Below, piece after piece: positions 1-8,539 of a stretch of DNA of 33,835 bases. This DNA comes from Paenibacillus bouchesdurhonensis. Its GTDB lineage: Bacteria; Bacillota; Bacilli; Paenibacillales; Paenibacillaceae. Under the pieces are notes generated by a model. That model was not told the DNA's origin, ran no database searches, and was given only the letters and a program-made list of their open reading frames with translations. The position numbers and the translations under genes were made by a program. The stretch is taken from the NCBI RefSeq assembly GCF_900155685.1, contig NZ_LT732548.1:38062-71896 (forward strand). The letters are read 5' to 3'. Numbering within the stretch: position 1 is the first letter of the stretch; the number at the start of each line of letters is the position of its first letter.

Positions 1-1232
1 CCCTGCAGCAGCGCGGCGCTGACGGTGACGAGCGCGCCAGGGGCCGCCGTCCAAGCGATCCACGCCAGCGTGTCGCTGCCGGCAGCATCCTCATACAGCA
101 TCACGTTGATCGGCTGCGCCAGCAAGGCGAGACCGGCCGATGCGGCAAGGCCGATCAGCCAGAACCAGCGCAGTGCCGTTGTCGTCTGCCGCTGTATGCC
201 TTCTCGGTCGTTCTTCATTCGCAGCTCCGTCAGCGCAGGAATGAAGAGTACGGATAGAGAAGAGGCCAGCATGGTCACCAATTGAACGAGCGGTACGCCC
301 CGATTGTATATGCCGACCTCTGCCATCGCTTGCAGCTCATTCGCCCCCCTGCTTTGCAGCAGCCTGGGAAGCGTGAAGGTATCCACTAAACTGATGAGCG
401 GAACGGCAAGCGCAGCGAGACAGACGGGAATCGCATAAGCGAGCATCGACCCCAATAGCTTCGTCCCTTTTTCCAGATGAGCGCTTCCCATCAGGTTAGG
501 TACCCCGGCCAACTCAGACTCGTCCGAAATTGACGTCCTGGCACTCCTTCGCCCAGATGCTGCCCCGCCCTTTACTCTAAAACCTCGACGCCAATAAATA
601 AGCATGACAAAGAGTCCAACTGCTCCGCCTGCGGCCGATCCGGCAAAGGCCCCTCCTGCAATGACATCGTCCGGGGCGCCAAGCCCCGTCCAGTAAATAA
701 GCAAAATAATCATCACTGTCACGCGCACCGCTTGCTCCGTAACCTGAGATACCGCCGTCGGCACCATTTCCTGAAGCCCTTGAAAATATCCGCGGAATGC
801 TGCGCTAAGCGGTATGAACAGCAAAGCCGGGGCGGCGTTTTGCAGAGCTGGAATGAGCTGGCTGCTGCCGATGGCTCGCGACAATAATGGAGCCCCGAAA
901 TACAGCAAGGCGAAGCCCGCTGCTCCAAGCAGCCCCATAATCAGACTAGCCATTCGCAGGACAGCTCGTTTGCCCGCCTCTGCTCCAAGTACGTGGCGCT
1001 CCGCGATAAACTTAGAAATTGCCGTCGGAAAACCGGCCGTAGCCAGCGTAATAATCATCATATAGAACGGGTAAACGGTATTGTATATTCCAAATACCCC
1101 GTCTCCCCCTATATTTTGCAGCGGAATCTTCTGCAGTGTTCCCAGCAGCTTGGTCACAATGGCCGCTAGTGCCAGAACAGCGGCTCCCTTCAGCAGCTTG
1201 GATGACCGGGGTTCGGTTGTTTCGTCCTTCAT
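1..1232 (-). CDS. yabM: YabM/SpoVB-type polysaccharide flippase, 3' part cut off by window edge
   Basis: The reading frame opens with ATG at 1230-1232 and runs off the left edge, so about 410 N-terminal residues of an expected 520-550 are present. It starts MKDETTEPRSSKLLKGAAVL and continues as a series of hydrophobic helices, with the family signature GTLQKIPLQNIGGDGVFGIY near residues 31-50 and a later FRGYFQGLQ. This is the MATE-like MOP superfamily of lipid-linked oligosaccharide flippases (SpoVB, YabM, YtgP/MurJ-like). The product would sit in the cytoplasmic membrane and export cell-wall or spore-coat precursors. In B. subtilis yabM directly follows spoVT, exactly as here, which decides between the paralogues. 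A short Ser/Arg-rich cytoplasmic loop around residues 230-245 is the only non-hydrophobic stretch. The substrate is not known from sequence. Confidence 0.88.
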   Translation of the reverse strand, partial: MKDETTEPRSSKLLKGAAVLALAAIVTKLLGTLQKIPLQNIGGDGVFGIYNTVYPFYMMIITLATAGFPTAISKFIAERHVLGAEAGKRAVLRMASLIMGLLGAAGFALLYFGAPLLSRAIGSSQLIPALQNAAPALLFIPLSAAFRGYFQGLQEMVPTAVSQVTEQAVRVTVMIILLIYWTGLGAPDDVIAGGAFAGSAAGGAVGLFVMLIYWRRGFRVKGGAASGRRSARTSISDESELAGVPNLMGSAHLEKGTKLLGSMLAYAIPVCLAALAVPLISLVDTFTLPRLLQSRGANELQAMAEVGIYNRGVPLVQLVTMLASSLSVLFIPALTELRMKNDREGIQRQTTTALRWFWLIGLAASAGLALLAQPINVMLYEDAAGSDTLAWIAWTAAPGALVTVSAALLQ

Positions 1233-1272
1233 AAGCACCCTACTTTATAATTCAAAATGTGCATCAGGTACC

Positions 1273-1301
1273 ATTATAAGACGATTCCGTCCCCCGTTAA
1301 A
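1273..1301 (-). promoter_or_regulatory. Possible sigma-A promoter of yabM
   Basis: On the minus strand a perfect -10 TATAAT (1273-1278) lies 17 bases from TTTAAC (1296-1301), a poor -35 match. It is about 40 bases upstream of the yabM start, after the spoVT terminator, which makes separate transcription of yabM plausible. Confidence 0.35.
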
Positions 1302-1392
1302 GCTGAAAGCAGCTTGCAGCATACGAATTCCTCTCCACCAAGCCTTGATACAGCATAGCTTTACGCCTCATAATTCCCGGCTGGACATGCCT

Positions 1393-1447
1393 TAACAAAT
1401 AAACTCCCGCCTGCCCAACGGCGCATCACCGTTTGCAGTAGCGGGAG
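1393..1447 (-). terminator. Rho-independent terminator after spoVT
   Basis: CTCCCGC (1404-1410) pairs with GCGGGAG (1441-1447), with an imperfect inner helix, and on the minus strand is followed by TTTATTTGTT. It lies 24 bases beyond the spoVT stop codon. Confidence 0.6.
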
Positions 1448-1470
1448 ATCATCAGCTTAACGGAACAGGA

Positions 1471-2013
1471 TTACTGTTCCATTTGTTTGCCGAGAAAGCC
1501 TGCGGCGGTCTCAGCCATTTTCGACTCAAGCTCTGACATTTTTACGGCATCATCCTTATTCATCAGCACCACTGTACCGATCGGGTCTCCGCCCGAAATG
1601 ATCGGTGCAACAACAAAAGAGGATATATTCTCCGGATGATCCTTAGTAATTTCATAGCTTCCCGTGTTGGTTTCGAGTAGAATTTTTCGCCCATCCATGC
1701 TGCTTTCCAGCAGCAAACTGATTTGCTTGTCCAAATACTCTTTCTTGGAAGCACCAGCTACTGCGATCAGCGTATCCCGGTCAGAAATTAGGGTAATATG
1801 ACCTGTGCTCTCATATAGAGATTCCGCATACTCTTTGGCGAAATCGCCTAATTCGCCGATTGGGGAATATTTCTTCAGAATCACTTCACCGTCGCGATCC
1901 ACGAAAATTTCGAGCGGATCTCCCTCGCGAATCCGCAGTGTGCGGCGGATTTCTTTAGGAATAACCACCCGTCCAAGATCATCAATACGTCGTACAATTC
2001 CAGTAGCTTTCAT
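1471..2013 (-). CDS. spoVT: Stage V sporulation protein T (AbrB-fold N-terminus plus GAF domain)
   Basis: A 180-residue protein of the usual SpoVT length (178 in B. subtilis). Residues 1-50 form the swapped-hairpin AbrB DNA-binding domain (MKATGIVRRIDDLGRVVIP, then RTLRIREGDPLEI). Residues from about 55 onward are a GAF-like sensor domain ending FLGKQMEQ. SpoVT is a forespore transcription factor that adjusts the sigma-G regulon, affecting spore coat and germination genes. The N-terminus is closely similar to AbrB encoded at 21323, but the GAF domain and the mfd neighbourhood identify it as SpoVT. The start ATG at 2011-2013 fits the family; the ribosome-binding site is weak (GCGGGG). It has its own terminator and appears to be monocistronic. 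I could not find a convincing sigma-G promoter. Confidence 0.96.
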   Translation of the reverse strand: MKATGIVRRIDDLGRVVIPKEIRRTLRIREGDPLEIFVDRDGEVILKKYSPIGELGDFAKEYAESLYESTGHITLISDRDTLIAVAGASKKEYLDKQISLLLESSMDGRKILLETNTGSYEITKDHPENISSFVVAPIISGGDPIGTVVLMNKDDAVKMSELESKMAETAAGFLGKQMEQ

Positions 2014-2278
2014 ATCACATGTTGCCCCGCTTTCTTAAGAAGTTTTGACTACTGTCTGATGAATATTCTCCTTACCCTTTAGTACGTAATTCCAAAAGTC
2101 CGCAATTTGGCAGACGGTTTGCACCCCTCTTGCTTTAGGCAATCTGGCCGGCGATTTGTGTATATAATAAAGGGATTTCGGCTTCTGTGATTCTGACCAT
2201 AGTATTCATCCCTTTCCAGCACCTTATTCATTGGATTTGTGCTTGAAATCAGCTTCAAACACGAATTGGGAAAAGAAA
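2014..2278. other. Intergenic region between the PrsA-like gene and spoVT
   Basis: This gene-free stretch should hold the spoVT promoter and leader. I looked for a sigma-G promoter and found only partial matches, for example GAATA without a good CATNNTA at the right distance. No repeat or small gene was evident. Confidence 0.5.
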
Positions 2279-2302
2279 GCAGCGCGAAATGATTCGCGCT
2301 GC
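2265..2302 (-). terminator. Strong rho-independent terminator after the PrsA-like gene
   Basis: A perfect 10-bp inverted repeat, GCAGCGCGAA (2279-2288) and TTCGCGCTGC (2293-2302) with a 4-base loop, is followed on the minus strand by TTTCTTTT. It ends the fin/mfd/foldase transcription unit. Confidence 0.9.
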
Positions 2303-2336
2303 GGCCTTCAAGGTTGAATAAGAAGCCTAAGTTGCC

Positions 2337-3488
2337 TTACTTCGTGGTCCCTGCATCCCCGTCCGTTTGCTCACTGTTGGTTGCTCCAGCATTTCCGCTA
2401 TTGTCAGATCCCTTATTCGTTCCTTCGGAATCTGTGCCCGCGTTGCCTTCGCTCGCCGGTGGCGTCTCGGCCCCGTTGTCAGTTTCTGTATTGTTCTCCG
2501 CCTTAGGCAGATCGATCTTCTTGATGAGCTTGTCCAGATCCTTCTCCATGAACTCGTCCAGTTTGTTCGAACCGACCAAGTTCTTGATCATGTCCTTCTC
2601 CTCTTCGGTTAAATCCTCATATTTCTTCTCCGTACGCGATTCAACCCGCATAATATGGTAGCCGTAATCCGTCTCTACCGGATCGCTGATTTCATCTATC
2701 TTCAGCGTCCTCGCTTTCTCTTGGAATTGCGGCACCCACTGCGAAACTAAAGCATCTGCATATAAGCCACCATTTTCTATATTTTGCTGTCCATCATCAG
2801 AGTATTCCTTCACCAGGGTCGCAAAGTCTTCCCCTTTATCGAGCTTGGCCTTCACTTCGTTGGCTAGCTTCAAGGCATCTTCCTTGCTGCGCTCCTTGCC
2901 TTCTGCATCCGTTAACCCAATCAGGATATGACGAACAGATGCTTTTGTATAGTCGTCCTTCGTCGCTTGGAATTCCGCCTTGATGTCTTCCTCCGTAATT
3001 CCGGCCGTTTGACTAGCCACTACTGTAAAAATACGGGTCATATAATTTTGCAATTCATTCTCAGTTACATTCTGGGCTCCCAGCATTTCCTTGAATGTCT
3101 CATCGCCCATTTGCGCTTTGATCGCCTTTAGTTGATCTTCCGCCGTTTTCTTGCCTTCCTTCTTGGCTTTATCGTCTGATTTCTCTGACAAGTATTCATA
3201 GGTTATGGCTTGCTTCACCAGAAATTCCCGAAAATCGTCCAACTCTAACAGTTGCCCCATTTGCGGTTGAAGTGTCTTCATGATGCGAAGCTCAAGATCG
3301 AATTCCTTCTCCGTGATCTCTCCGCCTTCATAGGTGGCAACTACTTTACCATTGCTCCCACCGTTATTTGCTGCTTCCTTATTCGTGTTATCCTCTTTCT
3401 TCCCGCATGCTGCCAGCATGGAAACCGTTAATACCGCGACAAGCGCGATAAAAAGCGTCTTCCAGGAACGTGCTTTACTTCGAGACAT
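2337..3488 (-). CDS. PrsA/SurA-like parvulin-type peptidyl-prolyl isomerase lipoprotein
   Basis: A 383-residue exported lipoprotein. The N-terminus is a signal peptide with a lipobox (LAAC, lipidated Cys28), followed by a Lys/Asn-rich linker. Residues about 50-180 resemble the SurA/PrsA N-terminal chaperone part. Residues about 183-284 are a parvulin (PpiC) domain, recognised by VRHILIGL near the start and DYGYHIMRVE at the end. The last 50 residues are an acidic Asn/Thr/Gly/Glu-rich tail. It should act outside the membrane, helping exported proteins fold. The start overlaps the end of mfd by 14 bases with ribosome-binding site AAGGGGA, so the two are translationally linked. B. subtilis has no such gene between mfd and spoVT; its prsA is elsewhere. 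I therefore give no symbol, since orthology to PrsA is not shown. Confidence 0.88.
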   Translation of the reverse strand: MSRSKARSWKTLFIALVAVLTVSMLAACGKKEDNTNKEAANNGGSNGKVVATYEGGEITEKEFDLELRIMKTLQPQMGQLLELDDFREFLVKQAITYEYLSEKSDDKAKKEGKKTAEDQLKAIKAQMGDETFKEMLGAQNVTENELQNYMTRIFTVVASQTAGITEEDIKAEFQATKDDYTKASVRHILIGLTDAEGKERSKEDALKLANEVKAKLDKGEDFATLVKEYSDDGQQNIENGGLYADALVSQWVPQFQEKARTLKIDEISDPVETDYGYHIMRVESRTEKKYEDLTEEEKDMIKNLVGSNKLDEFMEKDLDKLIKKIDLPKAENNTETDNGAETPPASEGNAGTDSEGTNKGSDNSGNAGATNSEQTDGDAGTTK

Positions 3489-6400
3489 CTTGTAGTTCCC
3501 CTTTCAATTTGAACGAAACCTTCAGGGCCTCAAGGAATTGCTCCAGCAAACCCATCAATGCTTTATCGTCCAATTCCTTGGTTTTGATTCGGATCAGCAT
3601 CGCCGAACCCTGATTAAATTGTACACGCCTTCCGAACAGATTGCCAACTTCCGCAAGTTTGCCCGGAATGATGTCCTTCTCGCGGCCATCAAGGAACTTA
3701 ATCACTACCTCGTCACCCCGCCGCGTCATGGATTCGATACTGTAGAGCTTGCCGTATAGCTTCACCCGAGCGACGGACAGCAAATTTTCTACAGCCTCCG
3801 GCAACTCGCCGAATCGGTCGAGAAGCTCGTCCTCCAGCTCCGCAACATCCTCGAAGGTTGCTGCTGAGGCCGTTTTTTTGTAAATTTCGATCTTTTGAAT
3901 ACTATCATAAATATAGTCTGACGGTAAATAAGCATCTATGCCAAGATCGATCGTCGTATTCCATGTCTTGTCCTCCGGCGCCTCTTCGCCAAGCATCGAT
4001 ACCTTTCGCTTCTGAATTTCTTCAGCCAGCATTTGGGAGTAAAGATCAAAGCCAACAGACGCGATGAATCCATGCTGCTCCGCACCGAGCAGGTTTCCTG
4101 CCCCCCGAATGGATAGGTCTCTCATTGCGATTTTAAAGCCGGAACCTAGCTCTGTAAACTCCTTAATCGACTGTAGTCGCTTCTCCGCCACCTCCGTCAG
4201 CGATTTGTCTCGCTGATAGGTGAAATAAGCGTAGGCAATCCGATTCGAGCGACCGACCCTTCCGCGCAATTGGTAGAGCTGGGACAGGCCCATTTTATCC
4301 GCGTCATGCACGATAAGTGTATTTACGTTCGGAATGTCCACCCCGGTCTCAATGATGCTCGTACTGACCAGCACATCATATTCGCCGTCGAGGAAGTCGA
4401 GGATCGTCTTCTCCAGCTCCTGCTCCGACATTTGACCGTGCCCCACTCCAACTCTAGCCTCCGGAACAAGCATCGATATTTGCGCAGCCATTTCCTGAAT
4501 ACCCTGAACACGATTATACAGGTAGTATATTTGCCCGCCCCTCGCCAGTTCCCGTTCGATTGCCTCACGAACCAGAGCTTGGCTATGCTCCACGACATAG
4601 GTCTGGACAGGGAAACGATTCTCTGGAGGCGTCTCGATAACAGATAAGTCCCGAACACCGAGCATAGACATATGCAGCGTTCTTGGAATCGGCGTCGCCG
4701 TTAGGGTTAGAACGTCCACATTCGTCTTCAGCTTCTTGAGCTTCTCCTTATGAGTTACGCCAAACCGCTGCTCCTCATCGACAATTAATAGGCCTATATC
4801 CTTGAAAACCACATCTTGCGACAGAAGGCGATGCGTGCCGATGACGATATCCACCGTTCCCTGCCGGATGCCCTTGATCGTCTCATTCTGCTCTTTGCGG
4901 CTGCGGAAGCGGCTTAACGTCTGGATGTTGATCGGGTAACCTGCAAATCGTTCGCGAAATGTCTCATAATGCTGCTGCGCCAAAATCGTCGTCGGCACCA
5001 GCACAGCAACCTGTTTTCCCTCGATCGCACTCTTGAAAGCGGCCCGGATTGCCACCTCCGTCTTCCCATAGCCAACGTCTCCACATAACAACCGATCCAT
5101 TGGCCGCGGCTGCTCCATATCCTTTTTGATTTCTTCAATAGCCCTGACCTGATCTCGGGTCTCGTCATAAGGGAACATCGCTTCAAATTCCTGTTGCTCG
5201 GGTGTATCCTTCTCGAATCCATAGCCAGGCGAAGCTTGACGATCAGCATACAGCTTGATGAGATCATCGGCGATGTCCTGTACCGAGGTGCGAACCTTGT
5301 TCTTAACCCTCGTCCATTCGTTCCCGCCTAGCTTATATACTTTTGGTTCTTTATCCTCGGAGCCCACATATTTCTGAATCAGGTCGATTTGCTCGATCGG
5401 TACGGAGAGTTTATCCCCGGCCGCATACATAATGTGCATATAATCCTTGTGTATGCCGCCAACTTCCAATGTGCCGATACCGAGGTATTTACCGATCCCA
5501 TGATTCTGATGAACGACATAGTCGCCTACTTTGAGTTCGGTATAACTTTTAATGCGCTCGGCATTATCCATGCTTTTCGTTACTTTACGAGCTTTACGCT
5601 GCTTCTTGGAGAACATTTCTCCTTCCGTAATGACGACCAGATGCACCGAGGGCAGCTCAAACCCAGACTGTAGATTGCCTTGCAGTAAGGTCGGTTCATC
5701 GATGCCATAGTCAAGCAGCACCCGGCGCACACGCTCGATGCGCTCCTCGCCGTTCGCCAGCATGATCACATTCGCTCCGCTTTTCCTCCACCGATCCATT
5801 TCTGCCTTGAGTACATTCATTTGGCCATGGAAGTCCTGCATTGCCCGGCTCACAAAATTGATGATGTTCTGCGGCTGAACATGAGGCACCTGCCTTAAGA
5901 ACAGCGACAGGAACAATGTCTGGAAAGAACGACGGTAAAGAACCTGATCTCCCTCCATCGCAAGCGGCAGATCAGGTAGGCTCTTGCCATTCTGGAACAG
6001 ATGTAAATGCCACTCTGCTTCATCCCGCTCCAACTGCTTCGCCGTTTCCAGCAGCCGGGCCGGTTCGTCCAGAATCAGCAGTGTATCATCAGCCATAAAG
6101 TCATACAGCGTTTTGTTCTCAGGATAGATTAGTGAGATATATTTATAATTCTCAGGAAAATAAACCTGCTCACGCAGCAGTTCGATTTCTCTGGAAATTT
6201 CCTCTTTTAATCTTTGTTTAGCCTGACGGTCGGTCATCTTCTCCAGCTGCTGCTCCAGTCTCTCCGAGACGAGCTGTGCTGCCTTGGCTAAGCGTTCCTT
6301 AGAGGCGATGAGCTCCTTGCATGGAGGCACCGATACATGCTTCACCTGATCAATGGAGCGTTGATCCGCCGGATCAAACGTTCGTATTGAGTCAACTTCA

Positions 6401-6999
6401 TCGTCGAACAGTTCAATTCGATAAGCGAGTTCCGCGGTCAGCGGGTAGAAGTCGATAATTCCCCCGCGAATGCTCATCTCTCCCCGCGACTCTACGCGTT
6501 CCACGCGCTCGTAGCCGAGCTCGACCATTTTACTCAAGAAATGATCCAACTGCAGCGTACCGCCAAGAGATATATCCAAATGGGCGGCGGCCATTGTTTC
6601 AGGCGATGGGATGTATCTGCGAATGCCGGAATAAGGCACCACCACAATCCCCCGGAATCCTTGGGAGCATTTCAGTAGTACCTCTATTCGCTGCGCCAGC
6701 GTCTCGGGACTGGATACCGCCGACTCTGCCGCTACGAGCTCATTGGCTGGATACAGCAGCACTTCATCGGACGATAGCGCTTCCTGTAAATCTTCTGCGA
6801 TTTTCTGAGCTGCGAACATGTTATGAGTCACGACAAGCAATGGACGGTTTGTTTCCTTGTGCGCTGCGGCCAGCATAATTTGTTTAGACGATCCGGATAA
6901 GCCGGAAATCAATTGTTCTTTCATTCCCGAATTTACGCCTGCGATAGCAGTAGCAAAATCGGAGTCTTTAGAAAAAGCTTGTATAAGTGCTTGTAGCAA
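3475..6999 (-). CDS. mfd: Transcription-repair coupling factor Mfd
   Basis: About 1174 residues, the full family length (1177 in B. subtilis). Mfd is a DNA translocase that removes stalled RNA polymerase from lesions and recruits UvrA. In order: a UvrB-like N-terminal module, the RNA-polymerase-interaction domain (TELKVGDYVVHQNHGIGKYL), the RecG-like helicase core with Walker A GDVGYGKTE near residue 640 and DEEQ near 740, motif VI RGRVGRSNR, and the C-terminal TRCF domain. The frame can be opened at GTG 7006-7008, but that codon lies inside the ribosome-binding site AGAGAGGTG. TTG at 6997-6999 sits 6 bases downstream of this site and gives a start (MLQALIQAFSKDSDF) that aligns with B. subtilis MDNIQTFIKESDDF, so I chose it. 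It lies between fin and the foldase gene, in B. subtilis order. Confidence 0.97.
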   Translation of the reverse strand: MLQALIQAFSKDSDFATAIAGVNSGMKEQLISGLSGSSKQIMLAAAHKETNRPLLVVTHNMFAAQKIAEDLQEALSSDEVLLYPANELVAAESAVSSPETLAQRIEVLLKCSQGFRGIVVVPYSGIRRYIPSPETMAAAHLDISLGGTLQLDHFLSKMVELGYERVERVESRGEMSIRGGIIDFYPLTAELAYRIELFDDEVDSIRTFDPADQRSIDQVKHVSVPPCKELIASKERLAKAAQLVSERLEQQLEKMTDRQAKQRLKEEISREIELLREQVYFPENYKYISLIYPENKTLYDFMADDTLLILDEPARLLETAKQLERDEAEWHLHLFQNGKSLPDLPLAMEGDQVLYRRSFQTLFLSLFLRQVPHVQPQNIINFVSRAMQDFHGQMNVLKAEMDRWRKSGANVIMLANGEERIERVRRVLLDYGIDEPTLLQGNLQSGFELPSVHLVVITEGEMFSKKQRKARKVTKSMDNAERIKSYTELKVGDYVVHQNHGIGKYLGIGTLEVGGIHKDYMHIMYAAGDKLSVPIEQIDLIQKYVGSEDKEPKVYKLGGNEWTRVKNKVRTSVQDIADDLIKLYADRQASPGYGFEKDTPEQQEFEAMFPYDETRDQVRAIEEIKKDMEQPRPMDRLLCGDVGYGKTEVAIRAAFKSAIEGKQVAVLVPTTILAQQHYETFRERFAGYPINIQTLSRFRSRKEQNETIKGIRQGTVDIVIGTHRLLSQDVVFKDIGLLIVDEEQRFGVTHKEKLKKLKTNVDVLTLTATPIPRTLHMSMLGVRDLSVIETPPENRFPVQTYVVEHSQALVREAIERELARGGQIYYLYNRVQGIQEMAAQISMLVPEARVGVGHGQMSEQELEKTILDFLDGEYDVLVSTSIIETGVDIPNVNTLIVHDADKMGLSQLYQLRGRVGRSNRIAYAYFTYQRDKSLTEVAEKRLQSIKEFTELGSGFKIAMRDLSIRGAGNLLGAEQHGFIASVGFDLYSQMLAEEIQKRKVSMLGEEAPEDKTWNTTIDLGIDAYLPSDYIYDSIQKIEIYKKTASAATFEDVAELEDELLDRFGELPEAVENLLSVARVKLYGKLYSIESMTRRGDEVVIKFLDGREKDIIPGKLAEVGNLFGRRVQFNQGSAMLIRIKTKELDDKALMGLLEQFLEALKVSFKLKGELQDVSK

Positions 7000-7070
7000 A
7001 TGAGGCACCTCTCTTAAAATACTTACTAAAAATCTATGTTTGCCCTTTGTTCACGGCCTGTGGACTCGAA

Positions 7071-7104
7071 GCAAAAAGGAGCCTCAGCAACCGTGCCAAG
7101 GCTC
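7071..7104 (-). terminator. Terminator after fin
   Basis: GAGCCT (7079-7084) pairs with AGGCTC (7099-7104), and an inner GCA/TGC pair closes the loop. The minus strand continues CCTTTTTG. It separates fin from mfd at least partly. Confidence 0.7.
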
Positions 7105-7149
7105 TATTCAATCACCATCGATGTATAACTGCGCTGTTTGTTCCGCCTG

Positions 7150-7380
7150 TCATTGCAGCGGGCTGTTGAGCAGTGTCAGCTCCGGATGATTCGAAAGCGC
7201 TTCGGCGCAATAATCGCAAGTGACGCGAACCGTCGTGTCGCCGCTCGAATCATACGCTATTATATCTCTCCGCTCATCGGGGGTCAAGAAATGGAAACCA
7301 AGCTGCGCTTCGGATACGTGAGCAGCTTCAATTCGGCCAATTTGCGTGCGGCAATGTCTGCATACATAGTTTATTGCCAT
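7150..7380 (-). CDS. fin: Anti-sigma-F factor Fin (YabK)
   Basis: A 76-residue protein, the same length as B. subtilis Fin. It carries two CxxC pairs, CRHC at residues 7-10 and CDYC near 57-60, which bind zinc in this family. The conserved pieces LGFHFLTPDERRDII and CAEALSNHPE match the family. Fin binds sigma-F and helps the forespore switch from sigma-F to sigma-G. The gene lies between pth and mfd as in B. subtilis. It has a strong ribosome-binding site (CAGGAGG, 7 bases before ATG), a sigma-F-like promoter upstream and its own terminator downstream. Confidence 0.93.
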   Translation of the reverse strand: MAINYVCRHCRTQIGRIEAAHVSEAQLGFHFLTPDERRDIIAYDSSGDTTVRVTCDYCAEALSNHPELTLLNSPLQ

Positions 7381-7412
7381 CTATATGCCTCCTGAAACAT
7401 CATTATACCTCC

Positions 7413-7441
7413 AGTATGCCCCGGATAAACGACGTTTAGCC
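7413..7441 (-). promoter_or_regulatory. Candidate sigma-F promoter of fin
   Basis: On the minus strand GGGCATACT (7413-7421) fits the sigma-F -10 pattern GGNNANAMT completely. The element 15 bases upstream, GGCTA, is only a partial -35 match. An alternative pair (GTTTA, then GGTATAATG) overlaps it. Sigma-F control of fin is known in B. subtilis. Confidence 0.4.
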
Positions 7442-7544
7442 CTATTTAGCAATCCGTGTTCTGGATGCTAGCATAAACTTTAGGTTCTGGTTTCAGGGGG
7501 AGAAATTGATCACAGAATCAATCATAGCGCCCCAGATCGTTTGA

Positions 7545-8105
7545 TCAGCGATTAAATTTAGCCATCGTTTGCTCGAAGGTATGATCGAGGCTGAACTCAA
7601 GCGCATCACATGCTTCCTGGATGGAATCGTCAAGTAACGGTCTCTCCTTTTTTGCAAAAGGGGACAGTACGTAATCGACAACCGCATATCCCGGCTCCGG
7701 CCTGGAGATGCCCATCCGAATCCGATTGAACGTTTGAGTTCCCGTATGTTGAATGATGGACTTAATCCCATTGTGGCCGCCAGCGCTTCCTTGATAACGA
7801 AGGCGGTTTCTGCCTATTTCGGTATCCAGATCATCGTATACGACGATCATGTCTTCTAGGCTGGCTTTGTAATAATCCATGAACGCCCTTACCGCTTCAC
7901 CGGACAAATTCATGTAAGTCATCGGTTTAATGAGCGCAACCTTCTGCCCGCCGATTATGCCATCGCCTATCAGGGCTTTGCATTTACTTTGGCGGATATC
8001 AATGCTATGCCGCCTTGCCAGCTCGTCCAGCGCCATAAATCCGATGTTATGCCTTGTCTTCCCATATTGGGCTCCCGGATTCCCGAGGCCTACAAACCAT
8101 TTCAT
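7545..8105 (-). CDS. pth: Peptidyl-tRNA hydrolase
   Basis: A 186-residue enzyme that releases tRNA from peptidyl-tRNA dropped by ribosomes; known as SpoVC in Bacillus because a mutant allele blocks spore coat formation. The catalytic set is visible: Asn9 in GLGNPG, His19 in YGKTRHNIGF, TYMNLSGEAV, and Asp in VVYDDLD, followed by GGHNGIKSI. The frame extends upstream to a GTG at 8124-8126, but that codon belongs to the ribosome-binding site (AAAGGAG, 8117-8123). ATG at 8103-8105 gives the standard start MKWFVGLGNPG. Upstream lies an unusual GC-rich element with strong secondary structure that may affect expression. In B. subtilis ctc lies between prs and pth; it is absent here. Confidence 0.96.
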   Translation of the reverse strand: MKWFVGLGNPGAQYGKTRHNIGFMALDELARRHSIDIRQSKCKALIGDGIIGGQKVALIKPMTYMNLSGEAVRAFMDYYKASLEDMIVVYDDLDTEIGRNRLRYQGSAGGHNGIKSIIQHTGTQTFNRIRMGISRPEPGYAVVDYVLSPFAKKERPLLDDSIQEACDALEFSLDHTFEQTMAKFNR

Positions 8106-8137
8106 GAGGTGATGTGCTCCTTTCACTCTGGTCTCAA

Positions 8138-8154
8138 CCCTCCCAAACCCTCCC
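8138..8154 (-). other. G-quadruplex motif in the pth leader
   Basis: The minus strand reads GGGAGGGTTTGGGAGGG, four G3 runs with loops of 1, 3 and 1 bases, ending 14 bases before the pth ribosome-binding site. This fits the standard G3+N1-7 quadruplex pattern. Whether it folds in the mRNA is inference. Confidence 0.55.
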
Positions 8155-8170
8155 TTACCGTAAGGGAGGG
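8148..8170. repeat. 11-bp perfect palindrome upstream of pth
   Basis: CCCTCCCTTAC (8148-8158), one base, then GTAAGGGAGGG (8160-8170). It is not followed by a long T tract on the minus strand, so it is not an ordinary terminator. Its pth-proximal arm shares GGGAGGG with the G-quadruplex motif, so both cannot form at once. Confidence 0.85.
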
Positions 8171-8539
8171 CCCCCGCAAGGCTTGCAGCCCTCGGGACTC
8201 CCGCAAATTGGAGGAACGTGGGAGGTACAGAGGCGCTACTGCCCGCTGTCCCCTTTGGGGATGCGCTCTACTTTCGGTGCGTGGAACGCTTTTCCCCCTT
8301 CGGGTACGTCTTACTTTTGGTGCACCCGGGCAACCTGGAAACATGCTGCGGAATGGGGCTGCGCTCGGCGCTCCAGGGTTACCATTATGCTCTGAGCCGC
8401 TTGCCGCCCTGACGGGCCCGCTCTTAGCCTCGCTCCTGCAGGGGTGTGCTTTATACGTAACTCCTTGCTTGGAGACGCTCTTCGTTTGGGATTCGTTTCT
8501 TTTCGACGAAATTCATCGCATGTCTATATAGACGTAAAT

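Noticed and set aside
2041..2110. Possible sigma-G promoter of spoVT
   Set aside because: GAATA is present, but no CATNNTA-like -10 lies at the right spacing, so I did not annotate it despite expecting one from biology.
8114..8531. Overlapping open frames on both strands of the GC-rich element
   Set aside because: They overlap each other in several frames, have no ribosome-binding sites and show low-complexity Arg/Pro/Gly-rich products typical of GC-rich non-coding DNA.
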